DNA of 64,000 nt from an uncultured Clostridia bacterium (GCA_934747885.1 CAKVHE010000001.1:434001-498000); one strand, 5' to 3'. Positions 32,845 through 41,585 are shown, numbered from the stretch's first letter. The notes: generated by a model not told the origin, from the sequence alone. Made by a program: numbers and translations.

Positions 32845-33657
32845 ATGAATAAAAGATTTTTGTTAGTGCGAATTGCTTTTTTTGCTTTTTCGCTATTTTT
32901 GTTTTTAACCTTTTTTATGCCGTCCTTTGAACTAAACGAGTATACCGAATATCAATTTAATTACGGCTACGAAAACAAACAATACCAAAGTTCCACCAAA
33001 CCGCTGGCCACCAAAATTTCGGCTTACGATATGGTGAAAATGCTTTTTGTGCCTGCAAAATCTTATACCAAAGTTAAGGCCGACTATGCCGAACTCGAAG
33101 CCGAACTGGCCGAAAAACTTACCACCGGCGAACTTTCTGCCGAAGAATACAACGCAACGCTTGCAAGCGACCATCGTACCAGCCAGTTTTATCTTTATAG
33201 CATCTATTTTAGAAGTGAACGCTTTGAAATTTTACAACAAAAAATTACCACCTATTGCATAATTTTCTTTGCACTGTGGATACTGTTTTTTGTTTATGCC
33301 GTGCTTAACTTTATTAACATTTTTGCAAATAGCAGTTTGCTTATTACCGCCAACTACCAAATATCCTTGTTTTGTTCGGCGTTGTGGCTAATTTACATAA
33401 TTTTCTGCTTTGCGTTTTCGTCCACTGCCGAAAACATGATGCTTTCGGGCAGAGTGGTGCAAACCACCATAACCGCTGGCGCACCAAAGTTTATTGCATT
33501 TTTTAGTCTGGTGGCCTGCATTGCCTTTTTTGTGATAGCAAAAGTGTTTAACAACTACTATCAAATTGAAGCAAACCGTCTAAAAGAAGTACCTGATATC
33601 ATCGCTTACAAATACAGCAAGCCAAAGTACAAACACTCGCTTAACAAAAGGAAATAA
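32845..33657 (+). CDS. Integral membrane protein of unknown function
   Basis: The start at 32845 follows GGAAAG. Four membrane helices are visible (about residues 4-22, 143-166, 174-195, 222-245). A long soluble loop of ~115 residues between the first and second is exposed and Tyr/Thr-rich. No family recognised. It is followed three bases later by rlmD and is probably co-transcribed. Confidence 0.7.
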   Translation: MNKRFLLVRIAFFAFSLFLFLTFFMPSFELNEYTEYQFNYGYENKQYQSSTKPLATKISAYDMVKMLFVPAKSYTKVKADYAELEAELAEKLTTGELSAEEYNATLASDHRTSQFYLYSIYFRSERFEILQQKITTYCIIFFALWILFFVYAVLNFINIFANSSLLITANYQISLFCSALWLIYIIFCFAFSSTAENMMLSGRVVQTTITAGAPKFIAFFSLVACIAFFVIAKVFNNYYQIEANRLKEVPDIIAYKYSKPKYKHSLNKRK

Positions 33658-33659
33658 TT

Positions 33660-34970
33660 ATGCTTAACAAAAATGATACATTACGTGTTACCATCGTTGA
33701 CCTAAACGACGATGGTCAGGGCATTGCCAAGGTTGACGGCGAAGTTATTTTTGTGCCAAACGCTTTGGTGGGTGAAGAAGTTGATATTGTAATAATAAAT
33801 GCCAAAAGCAAATTTAAAATTGGCAAAGTGCAAAACCGCCTAGTTTCTAGCAGTGAACGCGTGAAGCCGGAGTGTCCGTACTTCCCCGCTTGTGGAGGCT
33901 GCACTATTATGCACCTAAATTACGACGCCCAATTGAGCTTAAAACGCAAGCGCGTGGTATCGGCTTTGGCGCGCATTGGGGATATTTTGTTTGATGTTGA
34001 CCCAGTTGTACCAAGCGAGCGTTTGCATTATCGCAACAAACTAGCGCTGCCCGTAAACGAAAAAGGTGAAATTGGGCTATATCGCACCAACACGCACACC
34101 ATTGTGCCAATTGATGATTGTCTTACCACTTTGCCTTACGCGCGCAAACTTATTGGCGTGTTAAAAACCTATTTGGCGCAAGTTTTAGTAGCGGACGGCA
34201 CCAACAAACACATCAAGCACTTTGTTGCAAGACAAGTTGGAGATAGTTTGCTGGTTTGCGTGGTAACAAACGGAAAGACTTTGCCAAAAAAGGAAATTTT
34301 TGTTAGCCTAATAACTTCCGCCTTTAAAAAGGTGTGCATCAGCCAAAACATAAACGAACTAAACAACAACGTTATTTTTTCAAACAACTTTAAACTAATT
34401 TATGGCGAGCCGGCAAAAGCAAGCGCCTTTGGCGTTAACTATACTTTATCTAGTGCTAGCTTTGCACAAATAAACGACCAAATCTGCGCGCGGATTTATG
34501 GCGACATTGTTGACCAAATAAATACCGCCGATGTGGTGGTGGACGCATACAGCGGTGCGGGGCTACTTTCAAGCATAATGGCAAAAAAAGCCAGAGTCGT
34601 CTATGGAATTGAAATAATAAAGCCCGCCACCGAAGACGCCGACAAACTTAAAAAAGCCAACGGCATAACCAACCTTTTTAACATAAACGGTGATTGCGCA
34701 CAAAAATTGCCCGAACTGGTTAAAAAAATAACCGACCCATTTACCGTGGTGCTTGACCCACCTCGCAAGGGCGCCGACCCAAAGGTGCTAAACGCCATTT
34801 GCAAAAGTGCCCCACGCAAGATAATTTATTTGTCTTGCAACCCTTCTACCCTAGCGCGGGACCTAAAAATTCTGCTTGCCGCAAACTACCGCCTAACCAG
34901 CGTTACGCCCTACGATATGTTCCCTTGCACCAGCCATGTAGAAACGCTAGCAATTTTGGAAAAAATTTAG
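33660..34970 (+). CDS. rlmD: 23S rRNA (uracil-5-)-methyltransferase RlmD/RlmCD family
   Basis: The 436-residue protein has an N-terminal TRAM domain (IVDLNDDGQGIAKVDGEVIFVPNALVGEEV), a four-Cys [4Fe-4S] motif (CPYFPACGGC), and a SAM-binding core with VVVDAYSGAGLLSSIMAKKA, the catalytic-Cys motif IIYLSCNPSTLARDL and the DPPRKGAD motif. It makes 5-methyluridine in 23S rRNA. Which of the two positions (747 or 1939) cannot be told. SD overlaps the preceding gene. Confidence 0.93.
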   Translation: MLNKNDTLRVTIVDLNDDGQGIAKVDGEVIFVPNALVGEEVDIVIINAKSKFKIGKVQNRLVSSSERVKPECPYFPACGGCTIMHLNYDAQLSLKRKRVVSALARIGDILFDVDPVVPSERLHYRNKLALPVNEKGEIGLYRTNTHTIVPIDDCLTTLPYARKLIGVLKTYLAQVLVADGTNKHIKHFVARQVGDSLLVCVVTNGKTLPKKEIFVSLITSAFKKVCISQNINELNNNVIFSNNFKLIYGEPAKASAFGVNYTLSSASFAQINDQICARIYGDIVDQINTADVVVDAYSGAGLLSSIMAKKARVVYGIEIIKPATEDADKLKKANGITNLFNINGDCAQKLPELVKKITDPFTVVLDPPRKGADPKVLNAICKSAPRKIIYLSCNPSTLARDLKILLAANYRLTSVTPYDMFPCTSHVETLAILEKI

Positions 34971-34995
34971 TTTAATAGTCTGCATTTTTAAAAGG

Positions 34996-35028
34996 GTTTT
35001 TAACAAAAACTAAAATATTGTTAAAAAC
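34996..35028. repeat. AT-only inverted repeat after rlmD
   Basis: GTTTTTAACAA and TTGTTAAAAAC flank an eleven-base loop. Each arm contains TTTTTAACA, the same nonamer that is repeated at oriC. It is weak as a terminator because it lacks GC pairs. Confidence 0.55.
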
Positions 35029-35077
35029 TCTTTACCTTTTACGCCTTTGCTTGCTAAAACAAACTTGTGCCACCATC

Positions 35078-35105
35078 TTGCAAATTTTGAGTTTTGTGAT
35101 ATAAT
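35078..35105 (+). promoter_or_regulatory. Promoter of the 35139 gene
   Basis: TTGCAA (35078-35083), 16 bases, TATAAT (35100-35105) with extended TGA. Confidence 0.78.
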
Positions 35106-35138
35106 ATATACAATAAAAACTATTTGGGGGATCCAAAA

Positions 35139-35639
35139 ATGTCAAAATCACCTTATGATGAATTAGCAAAATTGCAACAAGAATTTGTATTTAATACTTA
35201 CGCCGTTGTAGAACAAGCCAAAAACGGAAAACAACATGTTATAGAAAGTTTTTTATCTAGCAGAGAAGCAAGCGCTGCAAAACATTATCTAACTGGCAGA
35301 CGCGCTGGCCATAAGGACATAAGTTACAGCGTTGTAAAAACCGAACACCGTATGGAAGACAACGAAAGACCAGTTGTAATTTGGGACGACGAAGCATTAA
35401 AAAATTCCGGCTCAATGATTTTTTACAAAGTGTCTTTGCCTTCAAGCGACGTAGTTAGCACTTGGAGCAACAAAACCGCTGCCGAAGATTTTGCAAAAGC
35501 GGCTGCTGACGTTTTTAAAAAGCCATCTTATAACGTAACAGTGGAAGGCTTGCACTTTTCGGGGCTAGAAAGATTTCTTAAGGTTTATTCATCCATCGAC
35601 CTAGACAAAATTTTCAATGGCGACGAAAACGAACAATAA
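35139..35639 (+). CDS. Hypothetical protein, 166 residues
   Basis: Not recognised. The start at 35139 (MSKSPYDELAK) follows GGGGG; an in-frame TTG 15 bases upstream is rejected. The protein is soluble and contains two similar halves of about 60-70 residues, each with a short strand then a helix rich in Ala and Lys (SSREASAAKHYLTGRRA and NKTAAEDFAKAAADVFKK). It may bind small ligands or act as an adaptor. It lies 92 bases before the toxin-like gene. Confidence 0.6.
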   Translation: MSKSPYDELAKLQQEFVFNTYAVVEQAKNGKQHVIESFLSSREASAAKHYLTGRRAGHKDISYSVVKTEHRMEDNERPVVIWDDEALKNSGSMIFYKVSLPSSDVVSTWSNKTAAEDFAKAAADVFKKPSYNVTVEGLHFSGLERFLKVYSSIDLDKIFNGDENEQ

Positions 35640-35663
35640 AAATTAAAAACCTACTTAACCAAA

Positions 35664-35695
35664 AGGTTGGAGAACAAAAGTTCTTCAACCTTTTG
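35664..35695 (+). promoter_or_regulatory. Leader hairpin, family member 2
   Basis: AAAAGGTTG-G-AGAAC pairs with GTTCT-T-CAACCTTTT around a four-base loop. It matches the hairpin at 15073-15107 in sequence and position, again shortly before a toxin-like gene. In this copy it could also terminate transcripts of the preceding gene. Confidence 0.55.
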
Positions 35696-35731
35696 CGTTA
35701 CAAATTGAAAATTTAAAGGAGATATGATATA

Positions 35732-36345
35732 ATGAATTCATTAAAAAACATTTTAGAAAATTGGGTACAAATAAACGACGACAGTTGCCCACTTACTATT
35801 GCTGATTTTTCTTACTCGACTTGGGTCACCCTACCAGCCAATTACAGACATTGCGAAATGTGTGTAACAATTAACAAGTGCTGGTTTAAAGATGAACCAA
35901 ATAAAATTCCGCAAGCACAAAACTATGATGCACAGGCAAAATTAAACTATATATTAAGCGGTAAAACCGTAGGGCTATATCACTATGGGTGTCATTGTAA
36001 AAAACGGAAATCTTCCCACGCGACATAAACGATATAAAATTGATTATTCCTCAAGGTAAAATTGATTGGTTACTAAACGACAAAGGCAATTGGATCAAAA
36101 CCCTTGGCTACGATTTAAACCAAGAGTTTGTTAATACTTTATCCGAGTGCATTTTAAAACATTATTTTTATGGCGACTACGTAATCGAAAATCATACAAA
36201 GTATGGCGTAAGAATAAAGATAAACTTTACACTACCTGGCTCTAAAGAAAAAATTTTGAAATTGTATAAACTAAAAGCAAGCTTTATGGTTTTCCCACAC
36301 GGGACAATAAAGTGCAACACTTTAATAGGAGGTTGGCAAAATTAA
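35732..36345 (+). pseudogene. MuF/toxin-like gene split by a frameshift in an A6 run
   Basis: Two frames make one protein. The first (35732-36028) starts MNSLKNILENWVQIND and has zinc-like cysteines (HCEMC, NKCWF, YGCHCKK). At 35999-36004 a run of six A allows a -1 shift into the second frame, which continues TEIFPRDINDIKLIIPQGKIDW ... GGWQN, stopping at 36343-36345. The joined product of ~204 residues resembles the C-terminal part of phage Mu F-like/polymorphic toxin proteins with a DUF6883-type end. A separate start (TTG at 36040) is possible but weak. It is unclear whether the shift is a mutation or programmed. Confidence 0.6.
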
Positions 36346-36726
36346 ATGAAATACCTAGACAAAGTTGAAGTCACTACCGACACCCCACAATATCTAGCCC
36401 AAAAGGTGCACAAAGGCATGATTGGCACCATTATTGATCCCGAAATTAGATATTGCACCTTTAATGTAATTTTTATAGATGAACGATTTGGCGACCCTGA
36501 GTTTTTTAAAAATGAAGACAATATGTACCTATTAAAAGACGACATAATTTGCCCAATTGACATTCGTCATCTAAAACTCGTTTTGGACAATCATAGCACT
36601 GACGAAATGATAATAGACAGTTTGCCGAGTCCTGACCTTCGCTGGTGGTGCAAGGTGGAAAATGGCTACATTCTAAACGCCAAAGGCGAGCGCAAAAACA
36701 AAATCGCTTACGACTATGATAGTTAA
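36346..36726 (+). CDS. Possible immunity protein 1 (paralogue pair)
   Basis: A 126-residue acidic protein starting MKYLDKVEVTTDTPQYL with the pattern YLAQKVHKGMIGTIIDPEI, as in small SH3-like DUF4926 or immunity proteins. Residues ~98-126 (DLRWWCKVENGYILNAKGER and beyond) are almost identical to the end of the next gene. Its position directly behind a toxin-like gene suggests an antidote or related role, an inference only. Confidence 0.55.
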   Translation: MKYLDKVEVTTDTPQYLAQKVHKGMIGTIIDPEIRYCTFNVIFIDERFGDPEFFKNEDNMYLLKDDIICPIDIRHLKLVLDNHSTDEMIIDSLPSPDLRWWCKVENGYILNAKGERKNKIAYDYDS

Positions 36727-36738
36727 AAGGACAAACCA

Positions 36739-37113
36739 GTGAAACTTTTAGATGATGTTATTGTAACAAACGACAACTACGCAAATGAAGGCGTACACAA
36801 AGGTATGCGTGGAACTATTTTGGACGCGCCCATTTTTTGGAACTCATTTTTTGTAAACTTTCAAGACCATCGCGCTTACGACAAAGAATTTATGCGCGTT
36901 CAGGAAAACATTTTTAAGTTACATGATGACATTTATATTCCGGTAAACATAAAAGATTTAGAGGTAATAGAGCCTTCAAATCTAACCGATGCGGAACTTG
37001 CTGAGGCGTTGTCACCTGAACATAAAGACTGGTGGTGCAAGGTGGAAAACGGCTACATTCTAAACGCCAAAGGCGAACGCAAAAACAAAATTGCTTACGA
37101 CTACGATAGTTAA
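36739..37113 (+). CDS. Possible immunity protein 2 (paralogue pair)
   Basis: A 124-residue protein starting with GTG (AAAAGGA lies 7 bases upstream). The N-terminal half is diverged but shares VHKGMRGTILDAP with its neighbour. The last 28 residues, from WWCKVENGYILNAKGER onward, are identical to it. Tandem copies of immunity-type genes behind one toxin are common. Function remains inferred. Confidence 0.55.
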   Translation: MKLLDDVIVTNDNYANEGVHKGMRGTILDAPIFWNSFFVNFQDHRAYDKEFMRVQENIFKLHDDIYIPVNIKDLEVIEPSNLTDAELAEALSPEHKDWWCKVENGYILNAKGERKNKIAYDYDS

Positions 37114-37119
37114 AAATAA

Positions 37120-37153
37120 AAAAATATGTCACGACTTTTCGTGACATATTTTT
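37120..37153. terminator. Bidirectional terminator
   Basis: Fifteen-base perfect stem AAAAATATGTCACGA / TCGTGACATATTTTT with loop CTTT between convergent genes. Confidence 0.9.
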
Positions 37154-37159
37154 TACTTA

Positions 37160-37609
37160 TTATTCATTTTCGGCAATTTCAAGCATTTTGCCAAATGCAC
37201 GGCGCGACGCAAGTTCTTTTGCATGTTGGTCTTCCATGTATGGTGCCATACGCGACGCTGCAACCGAAAAATCTCGGTTTGCCGAGTCAAAGCTTACAAA
37301 CATATAAGAGTCTTTTCGCCACAAAGGAAATTCCAGCGAAACTCCGTCGGTTTTGTCATTTAGTTCAACAATATTTGAACCGGCTATATTATAATGCAAA
37401 ATTGCATCTTTTGCCAACGAGGTTGGCACATAATAAACCGAAAAACCTTTTTCTCCGGTTACTTTGCTATTTAATAAAACAAAAGCAACTTTGGAGTATA
37501 ATTCTTTGGTGCTTTTATCACGGCAGACAATGACACGAGTGTCCGCAGGCATTTCTTCTGGGAGTAAACCACTGCTAATAAGTTTTTGAAATCTAGTTTG
37601 CGTTAACAT
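37160..37609 (-). CDS. Hypothetical protein, 149 residues
   Basis: Not recognised. Soluble, starts MLTQTRFQKLISSGLLPEEM with AAGGAGG upstream, and has alternating strands with several Tyr/Phe (SVYYVPTS, SYMFVSFDS) and a helical C-terminus (ELASRRAFGKMLEIAE). It has its own strong promoter. Confidence 0.65.
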   Translation of the reverse strand: MLTQTRFQKLISSGLLPEEMPADTRVIVCRDKSTKELYSKVAFVLLNSKVTGEKGFSVYYVPTSLAKDAILHYNIAGSNIVELNDKTDGVSLEFPLWRKDSYMFVSFDSANRDFSVAASRMAPYMEDQHAKELASRRAFGKMLEIAENE

Positions 37610-37642
37610 TTTTCCTCCTTAAAGTTTTATAAAAGGGTTTGT

Positions 37643-37670
37643 ATTATACCCTATTTATACAAATTGTCAA
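37643..37670 (-). promoter_or_regulatory. Promoter of the 37160 gene
   Basis: Perfect TTGACA (37665-37670) and TATAAT (37643-37648) with 16-base spacer on the minus strand. Confidence 0.88.
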
Positions 37671-37837
37671 GAGGCAAAACTCAATAAAATTATTAAAATT
37701 TTTAGTTTTTTTGCCTTTCGACATTTTTCTTCTTTTTTTACTATTTTTCGCCCCCTTTGTGGCGTAGCCTACGCGTTGGGCATTGCATCATTTTATGCGC
37801 TTACATAATATATTATGCGGAAAAATTTTTTTGCATC

Positions 37838-37864
37838 AAAAAAGAGCAAGGTCGCTCCTTGCCC
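37838..37864 (-). terminator. thrS terminator
   Basis: Stem GGGCAAGG / CCTTGCTC (one G-U) with loop AGCGA and T-run, 14 bases after the thrS stop on the minus strand. The remaining 37671-37837 shows no feature. Confidence 0.85.
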
Positions 37865-37877
37865 TTTTTGCGTTCTA

Positions 37878-39608
37878 CTAAACTTTATCTTTTATATCCG
37901 CAAGCAAAAGTTTTGCAAAGTCTTCTAGTTTCATAGTCTTGGTTTCCATTGTTCCGCGTTTTCTTACGGCAACCATTCCACTATTCTGTTCTTGTTCACC
38001 CACAACCAAAAGGTATGGAATTTTTTCCATAACGGCGCTACGAATTTTGTAACCAATTTTTTCGTTGCGTTCGTCCATTTCAACTCTTATGCCCGCTTTT
38101 TCTAGCGCGTCTACAATTTGTTTTGCGTAGCCGGCAAACTTGTCACTAATTGGCAACACTTTTGCCTGCACCGGTGATAGCCATGCTGGAAAAGCACCTG
38201 CGTAGTTTTCGGTAATAATGCCCAAAAAGCGGTCAATTGAACCATAAATAACACGGTGTATCATTATTGGTTCTTGCTTGGTTCCGTCTTCTTCTACATA
38301 TTCCAAATTAAAGCGCTTTGGCAATTGCATATCTAGTTGAATGGTGCCACATTGCCAAGTTCTACCAATTGCATCTTTGATATGAATGTCAATTTTTGGG
38401 CCATAAAATGCGCCATCGCCTTCGTTTATTACAAACTCTTTGCCAATATGTCGCAAAGCATTTTTTAGGCCGTTTTCGGCAATTTGCCAATCTTTTATAT
38501 CACCAATATGATTTTCTGGCATGGTAGATAGTTCTAGGTGATAGGTCAAACCAAAAGTCTTGTACATACTATCTACTAGCGATAAAACATTTTTTATTTC
38601 GTCTTCAATTTGGCATTGACGCATAAAGATGTGTGCATCGTCTTGCGTAAAGCATCTAACTCTAAACAAACCATGCAAAGTACCGCTTGCTTCGTGGCGG
38701 TGTACCTTGCCAAGTTCGCCCACTCTTAGTGGCAAGTCACGATAACTATGGATGTTTTCTTTGTAATAAAGCATACCACCTGGGCAGTTCATTGGCTTTA
38801 TGGCAAAGTCTTCGTCTTCTACCTTAAAGGTGTACATATTCTTTTTGTAATGATCCCAGTGACCCGAAATTTCCCAAAGTGTGCGGTTCATTGCCATTGG
38901 AGTTTCTATTTCAAGATACCCCGCCTTGCGGTGCATTTCTCGCCAGTAGTTAATTAGTTCGTTTTTAACAATCAAACCTTTTGGTTCATAAAATGGCATA
39001 CCTGGTGCGTAGTCTGAAAAGAAGAACAAACCAAGTTCTTTGCCTATTTTGCGGTGGTCGCGCTTTTGCGCTTCGGTGTACATGGTAATGTACTCGTCTA
39101 GTTCCGCCTTGCTAGCAAAACCAAAAACATAAATGCGTTGCATCATTTTGTTTTTTTCATTGCCACGCCAATAAGCGCCTGCAAGTTTGTTTATTTTAAA
39201 GGCAAAATTCTTTAGTTCGCTAGTGTTTTCAACGTGAGGTCCTTTGCATAAATCGCAAAATACATCTCCCAAACGATAAACCGAAATTTCCGCGCTATCA
39301 TCTAGTTCACGAATAAGCTCTTGCTTGTATGGTTGCCCTTCAAACATCTTTAATGCCTTTTCGCGCGATACAACTTCTTTGGTCATAGGAAGTTTTTTGT
39401 TTACGATTTCGTGCATTTTGTTTTCAATTTTTGCAAAGTCGTCCGGCGTTAAACTTTTTTGCATATCAAAGTCATAATAAAAACCGGTATCAATAGCCGG
39501 CCCGATGCCAAACTTTACGTCTTCACCAAAAAGCGCTTTTATGGCGCCCGCCAAAACATGGCTCATGGTATGACGCATTTTTTGTAATTGTTCATTTTGT
39601 TTTTCCAT
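37878..39608 (-). CDS. thrS: Threonyl-tRNA synthetase lacking the N-terminal TGS domain
   Basis: Attaches Thr to tRNA-Thr. It starts directly in the editing (SAD-like) domain: MRHTMSHVLAGAIKALFGEDV and IGPAIDTGFYYDFDM, with the second zinc-type His/Cys pair FCDLCKGPHVENT. The class II catalytic core follows (motif 2 FRVRCFTQDDAHIFMRQ; HRHEASGTLHGLFR; QLDMQLPKRFNLEYVEEDG; motif 3 HRVIYGSIDRFLGIITE) and the anticodon-binding domain (VLPISDKFAGYAKQIVDALEKAGIRVEMDERNEKIGYKIR). At 576 residues it is ~60 shorter than usual, consistent with absence of TGS. Start supported by an AAAAGGAGAG ribosome binding site. Confidence 0.95.
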   Translation of the reverse strand: MEKQNEQLQKMRHTMSHVLAGAIKALFGEDVKFGIGPAIDTGFYYDFDMQKSLTPDDFAKIENKMHEIVNKKLPMTKEVVSREKALKMFEGQPYKQELIRELDDSAEISVYRLGDVFCDLCKGPHVENTSELKNFAFKINKLAGAYWRGNEKNKMMQRIYVFGFASKAELDEYITMYTEAQKRDHRKIGKELGLFFFSDYAPGMPFYEPKGLIVKNELINYWREMHRKAGYLEIETPMAMNRTLWEISGHWDHYKKNMYTFKVEDEDFAIKPMNCPGGMLYYKENIHSYRDLPLRVGELGKVHRHEASGTLHGLFRVRCFTQDDAHIFMRQCQIEDEIKNVLSLVDSMYKTFGLTYHLELSTMPENHIGDIKDWQIAENGLKNALRHIGKEFVINEGDGAFYGPKIDIHIKDAIGRTWQCGTIQLDMQLPKRFNLEYVEEDGTKQEPIMIHRVIYGSIDRFLGIITENYAGAFPAWLSPVQAKVLPISDKFAGYAKQIVDALEKAGIRVEMDERNEKIGYKIRSAVMEKIPYLLVVGEQEQNSGMVAVRKRGTMETKTMKLEDFAKLLLADIKDKV

Positions 39609-39635
39609 TTTCTCTCCTTTTGAGGGCTAAAAAGC

Positions 39636-39850
39636 AAAAACGCCCTTAAAGCCCAATTGACTTTAAGGACGATAAATTTACCGTGGTTCCACCTTAATTG
39701 CAAGAAAAATCTTGCCACTTAATTTTGCGTGAGATGAGCCCACGCGCCCTGCCAAAAAAGTGGTTTTGCAATTGCCAGAGTACTTGCAACAACTTTCAGC
39801 CCACGATTGTTGCTCTCTTTTAGCCTTTATGGCTTGCTACTTGTCTTTTT
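39636..39850 (-). promoter_or_regulatory. T-box riboswitch controlling thrS
   Basis: The antiterminator core AGGTGGAACCACGG (minus strand, 39680-39693) is intact, followed by a terminator CCTTAAAG / CTTTAAGG (39644-39668) with T-run (39636-39640). Upstream is a long stem with GCAACAA / TTGTTGC and a candidate specifier ACU (39779-39781), a Thr codon. Uncharged tRNA-Thr would stabilise antitermination and raise thrS expression. Confidence 0.9.
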
Positions 39851-39875
39851 TATAGCAATTTATTTATACAATAAT

Positions 39876-39903
39876 ATTTTACTATATTTTTTTGGTTTGT
39901 CAA
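39876..39903 (-). promoter_or_regulatory. thrS promoter
   Basis: TTGACA (39898-39903), 16 bases, TAAAAT (39876-39881) on the minus strand. The mscL gene diverges on the other strand. Confidence 0.75.
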
Positions 39904-40051
39904 TAGTTTTTAAGCCTAAAACGGGCGTTTTTTGCCTTACTCGGGCGCATTTTGTCGATTTTAACCCTTTTCTTTTGTCAAAATTTTTGCAAAATGATTG
40001 AAATTTTTTTTGCCATTTATTATACTATATAAAAAAATTAGGAGCAGACAA

Positions 40052-40651
40052 ATGAAAAAGTTTTTTGCAGAATTTAAAGAATTTATTTCACGCGGTAACG
40101 TTTTTGATATGGCCGTTGGCTTAATTATTGCAACCGCGTTTAACAAAATTGTTTCAAGTATGGTAAATGATTTGCTTATGCCTCTTATTACTTGGGCAAC
40201 GGGTGCTGCTAGCCTTGCCGACCTTTCTATTGTACTAAGAGTGGCAGAAGACGGCACCAAACTTACTTGGAACTACGGCAACTTTTTGCAAACCGTTATT
40301 GATTTCTTTATCATTGCAATGTCGGTATTCTTGATGGTAAAACTTGTAAACACTTCTCGCAAACGTCTAGAAGGTTTAAGCAAAGAATTTCAGGATATGT
40401 ATTTTGGTTTAACACCGATTGAACGCCGAAACTTGCGCAAAAAAGCAAAACAAGAAAAGATACCATTCAAACAAGTTTTGGTAGAATATCACAGCGAAAA
40501 ACTTGCCAAACTTTCGGCCGACAAAGCCAAAGCGGAACAAGAAGAAAGAGAACGCGCCGAAGCCGAGCGTTTGCTTAACCCAACCGAAACCGATTTGCTA
40601 AAAGAAATTAGAGATTTGTTAAAAACTCAAAACGCTGAAAAGAAAAATTAA
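40052..40651 (+). CDS. mscL: Large-conductance mechanosensitive channel with extended C-terminus
   Basis: The start at 40052 follows AGGAG; a longer frame is rejected. The N-terminus EFKEFISRGNVFDMAVGLIIATAFNKIVSSMVNDLLMPLI and the TM2 segment LQTVIDFFIIAMSVFLMVKLVN are the MscL pore. The final ~85 residues (RKKAKQEKIPF to EERERAEAERL) are a basic/acidic coiled-coil extension, giving 199 residues against ~130-150 usual. It opens under membrane tension. Confidence 0.94.
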   Translation: MKKFFAEFKEFISRGNVFDMAVGLIIATAFNKIVSSMVNDLLMPLITWATGAASLADLSIVLRVAEDGTKLTWNYGNFLQTVIDFFIIAMSVFLMVKLVNTSRKRLEGLSKEFQDMYFGLTPIERRNLRKKAKQEKIPFKQVLVEYHSEKLAKLSADKAKAEQEERERAEAERLLNPTETDLLKEIRDLLKTQNAEKKN

Positions 40652-40653
40652 AT

Positions 40654-40682
40654 AAAATAACCACCCTTGGGGTGGTTATTTT
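40654..40682. terminator. Bidirectional terminator between mscL and the 40681 gene
   Basis: Stem AAATAACCACCC / GGGTGGTTATTT with two-base loop, overlapping the stop codon of the convergent gene. Confidence 0.87.
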
Positions 40683-41235
40683 ATGCCGAAAACAAAGGCG
40701 CTGATGGTGGATAAAAGGCAAAGACGCCAAACAGTATGGCAAATGTGAGCAGCAAACACGCACACACTATTGTTTTTATTACGCAAGGCGCCAAACGCTT
40801 TTCAAGATGAAAAGCCCAGCACACGCCCAAAAATATACTAATTATTTCAATAATCAAATCTAGCGCCAAACTATTTCCTATTGCAAAGGCAAAATGGAAA
40901 AAGTAAAAGTTGCTTGCAACCAGCCACAAGCACAAAAGCGTACCCATTGTCGCACCCACAAAGTAAGCCTTGGCGTCCAAATCCAGCCAACGCTTTATTA
41001 CAAAATATCCGGCAAAAAAAGTAATTAAAAACGGATAAAAAACAATTTTTAGGTGCTCCCACACGCTTTCACTAACAGGTGCAAATAGGGCAAAAAAAGT
41101 TTTTCCGCTAACCGAATGCAAATAATGCCATGGCGACGACATCGCAAAAATTATGGCGGTAAACGCGAGCACTATCCAAATGTAATTTTTTATTGGTTTG
41201 GTGTAATATTCTCTCATACCCGCTAGTTTTGCCAT
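40681..41235 (-). CDS. Integral membrane protein (DUF6512-like)
   Basis: The 184-residue protein has five membrane helices (about 18-36, 65-84, 89-108, 117-135, 147-168) and the motif VSGKTFFALFAPVSESVWEHLKIVFYPF in the first loop, as in DUF6512 proteins. Function unknown. Two ATGs are possible (41235 and 41217); neither has a strong ribosome binding site. Confidence 0.7.
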   Translation of the reverse strand: MAKLAGMREYYTKPIKNYIWIVLAFTAIIFAMSSPWHYLHSVSGKTFFALFAPVSESVWEHLKIVFYPFLITFFAGYFVIKRWLDLDAKAYFVGATMGTLLCLWLVASNFYFFHFAFAIGNSLALDLIIEIISIFLGVCWAFHLEKRLAPCVIKTIVCACLLLTFAILFGVFAFYPPSAPLFSA

Positions 41236-41291
41236 CTGACCACAAAATTATTACCAAAACAAAAAATTTGACTTAAAAAATTAAACTACTA

Positions 41292-41320
41292 TTGACTTTT
41301 GCTTGCTTATGCTTTATTAT
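41292..41320 (+). promoter_or_regulatory. Promoter of the 41356 gene
   Basis: TTGACT (41292-41297), 17 bases, TATTAT (41315-41320). Confidence 0.75.
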
Positions 41321-41355
41321 TAAAGATAACATAATTAAGTAAAGGAGAAAACAGT

Positions 41356-41574
41356 ATGGGATATGTAGTACCGGTAATGGGACACTCAAAAGCGTACAAA
41401 ACTGCAAACGCAACCAGTCGCGACTATGACTACAAAAAGGCAACTGCTTTGGACGCACGCGAACGCGCAATTAGAGATCGTCGTTTGGCTAAAACCGCCA
41501 AAGAAAACGCTCAAGCCGAAGCGTTAATTAAAGCGCAAGAAGAAGCGCTTACCGAAGAAGCAGAAAACTGCTAA
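41356..41574 (+). CDS. Small charged hypothetical protein, 72 residues
   Basis: Starts MGYVVPVMGHSKAYKTANATS with a GGAG ribosome binding site. From residue ~30 it is nearly all helix-forming Ala/Arg/Glu (DARERAIRDRRLAKTAKENAQ). It resembles a short coiled-coil protein of unknown function. It has its own promoter and strong terminators. Confidence 0.65.
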   Translation: MGYVVPVMGHSKAYKTANATSRDYDYKKATALDARERAIRDRRLAKTAKENAQAEALIKAQEEALTEEAENC

Positions 41575-41585
41575 AAAGCCTCTCG

